This document shows, in pieces, positions 11,258 through 11,734 of a stretch of DNA of 11,734 nt. Positions within the stretch are counted from its first letter, which is position 1; the number at the start of each line of letters is the position of its first letter. A model generated the notes under the pieces. That model had not been told where the DNA came from and did not search any database. It worked only from the letters and a program-made list of their open reading frames with translations. The stretch spans positions 1-11,734 of the forward strand of contig DAIDAW010000020.1 of NCBI GenBank assembly GCA_027310425.1. The letters are read 5' to 3'. The position numbers and the translations under genes were made by a program. This stretch comes from a bacterium (GTDB taxonomy: Bacteria > Patescibacteriota > Minisyncoccia > UBA6257 > Brennerbacteraceae).

Positions 11258-11734
11258 ATGTTCGAGAGAGTAAGATTGTTTGTTAAATTGTCCGCCCGAG
11301 GCGGATCCGCCTGTGGCGGGAAAATTGCAAATTGTAAATTTGTTTTGGGCCAGTCCTTGTTGGAGCTTCTCATCGGCATTGCGGTTGCCGGCGGGGTGCT
11401 CACGGCAATCGCAGCCATGGTATTCGTGTCCCTGAGCGGTTCCAAGCTTTCGCGCGAGCGTTCGGTTGCGCAAACGCTCATCAACGATATGTATGCGTCC
11501 GTGCAGAGCATCGCGCAGAACGACTGGCACATGCTTTGGTCTTCGTCGGGCGGCGTCGCATACTGGCCGTTGGATGACGGCGCGGGAACGTCAACGAGCA
11601 CGAATGCAATCGGCATCGACGAAGTGGGCGGCAACAATATGACGCTTTCACTGGGTTCGACCGGCAATACATCGCTTGCGAGCGCGTGGCAGTCTGGTGC
11701 TGCGTGCAAAGCCGGCTCGTGCATCAGTTTTGAC
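11258..11734 (+). CDS. LamG-fused prepilin, 3' end outside the window
   Basis: The frame opens at ATG 11258 and stays open to the window end (159 codons). Residues 1-31 form an exceptionally long leader ending in Gly. Then comes QSLLELLIGIAVAGGVLTAIAA, a type IV prepilin helix with Glu at +5. After about 45 residues of helical spine (KLSRERSVAQTLINDMYASV), residues GGVAYWPLDDGAG... and ...CKAGSCISFD match the opening of a LamG/concanavalin-like lectin domain (typical YWPFDEGSGT ... ALSFDG). This suggests a pilus-associated subunit displaying a carbohydrate- or surface-binding domain. The leader residues SARGGSACGG and KIANCKF are translated palindrome and TTTTCAA-like repeat sequence. It is cotranscribed with the preceding prepilin, and no Shine-Dalgarno is seen. 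The LamG assignment rests on the first part of the domain only. Confidence 0.85.
   Translation, partial: MFERVRLFVKLSARGGSACGGKIANCKFVLGQSLLELLIGIAVAGGVLTAIAAMVFVSLSGSKLSRERSVAQTLINDMYASVQSIAQNDWHMLWSSSGGVAYWPLDDGAGTSTSTNAIGIDEVGGNNMTLSLGSTGNTSLASAWQSGAACKAGSCISFD
11292..11320. repeat. GC-rich palindromic element inside a prepilin leader
   Basis: An imperfect palindrome is centred on GGATCC: the left arm CCGCCCGAGGCGGA matches the inverse of the right arm at 12 of 14 positions. It is read in frame as SARGGSACGG. A diverged copy (25 of 39 bases over a slightly longer alignment) sits in the same frame in the preceding prepilin at about 10728-10766. Confidence 0.75.

Overview
The window looks like a chromosomal fragment of an uncultured Candidate Phyla Radiation (Patescibacteria) bacterium, most likely a Parcubacteria-type lineage. 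This inference rests on a divergent 16S rRNA gene swollen by several insertions, a compact type IV pilus locus whose pilin has the NPAELLKKARDTQR signature typical of that group, many AT-rich intergenic repeats, and small unknown proteins. I could not run a phylogeny. All supported genes are on the + strand.

Left part (1-2420): the 3' end of a VanY/M15-type peptidase whose last predicted zinc ligand is Gln; a small Shine-Dalgarno-led protein; thioredoxin; a membrane-anchored unknown protein; and a second small Shine-Dalgarno-led protein that looks like a distant paralogue of the first. Most units end in a clear hairpin terminator.

Middle part (2407-5217): a strong promoter, a 51-codon leader ORF, a structured 112-nt element, then a 16S rRNA gene of about 1.93 kb. 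The gene carries five insertions, in helices 6, 8-10, 21, 39 and 44. The helix 44 insertion is a second, equal-length copy of the leader element, with compensatory base changes in its stem. The expected anti-Shine-Dalgarno CACCUCC is not present at the 3' end, where AAAUUUCUUUA is found instead. About 430 nt of structured noncoding sequence follow, with no 23S or tRNA visible, ending in an intrinsic terminator.

Right part (5205-11734): a type IV pilus / competence-like locus. It holds a stand-alone CheY-like receiver (probably translated from a leaderless mRNA), a pilin, a polytopic membrane protein (also apparently leaderless), the PilB ATPase, the PilC platform protein, a minor prepilin and a LamG-fused prepilin that runs off the window. 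Between pilB and pilC sits an AT-rich GxxExxY (PD-(D/E)XK-like) nuclease gene bracketed by near-perfect inverted repeats. A solo copy of that repeat lies just after the 16S gene. The last two prepilins have unusually long leader peptides built from translated repeat sequence. One of these repeats, a TTTTCAA motif, also fills two of the rRNA insertions.

The recurring theme is small structured or palindromic repeats that settle where they are tolerated: rRNA variable loops, intergenic leaders and cleaved prepilin leader peptides.
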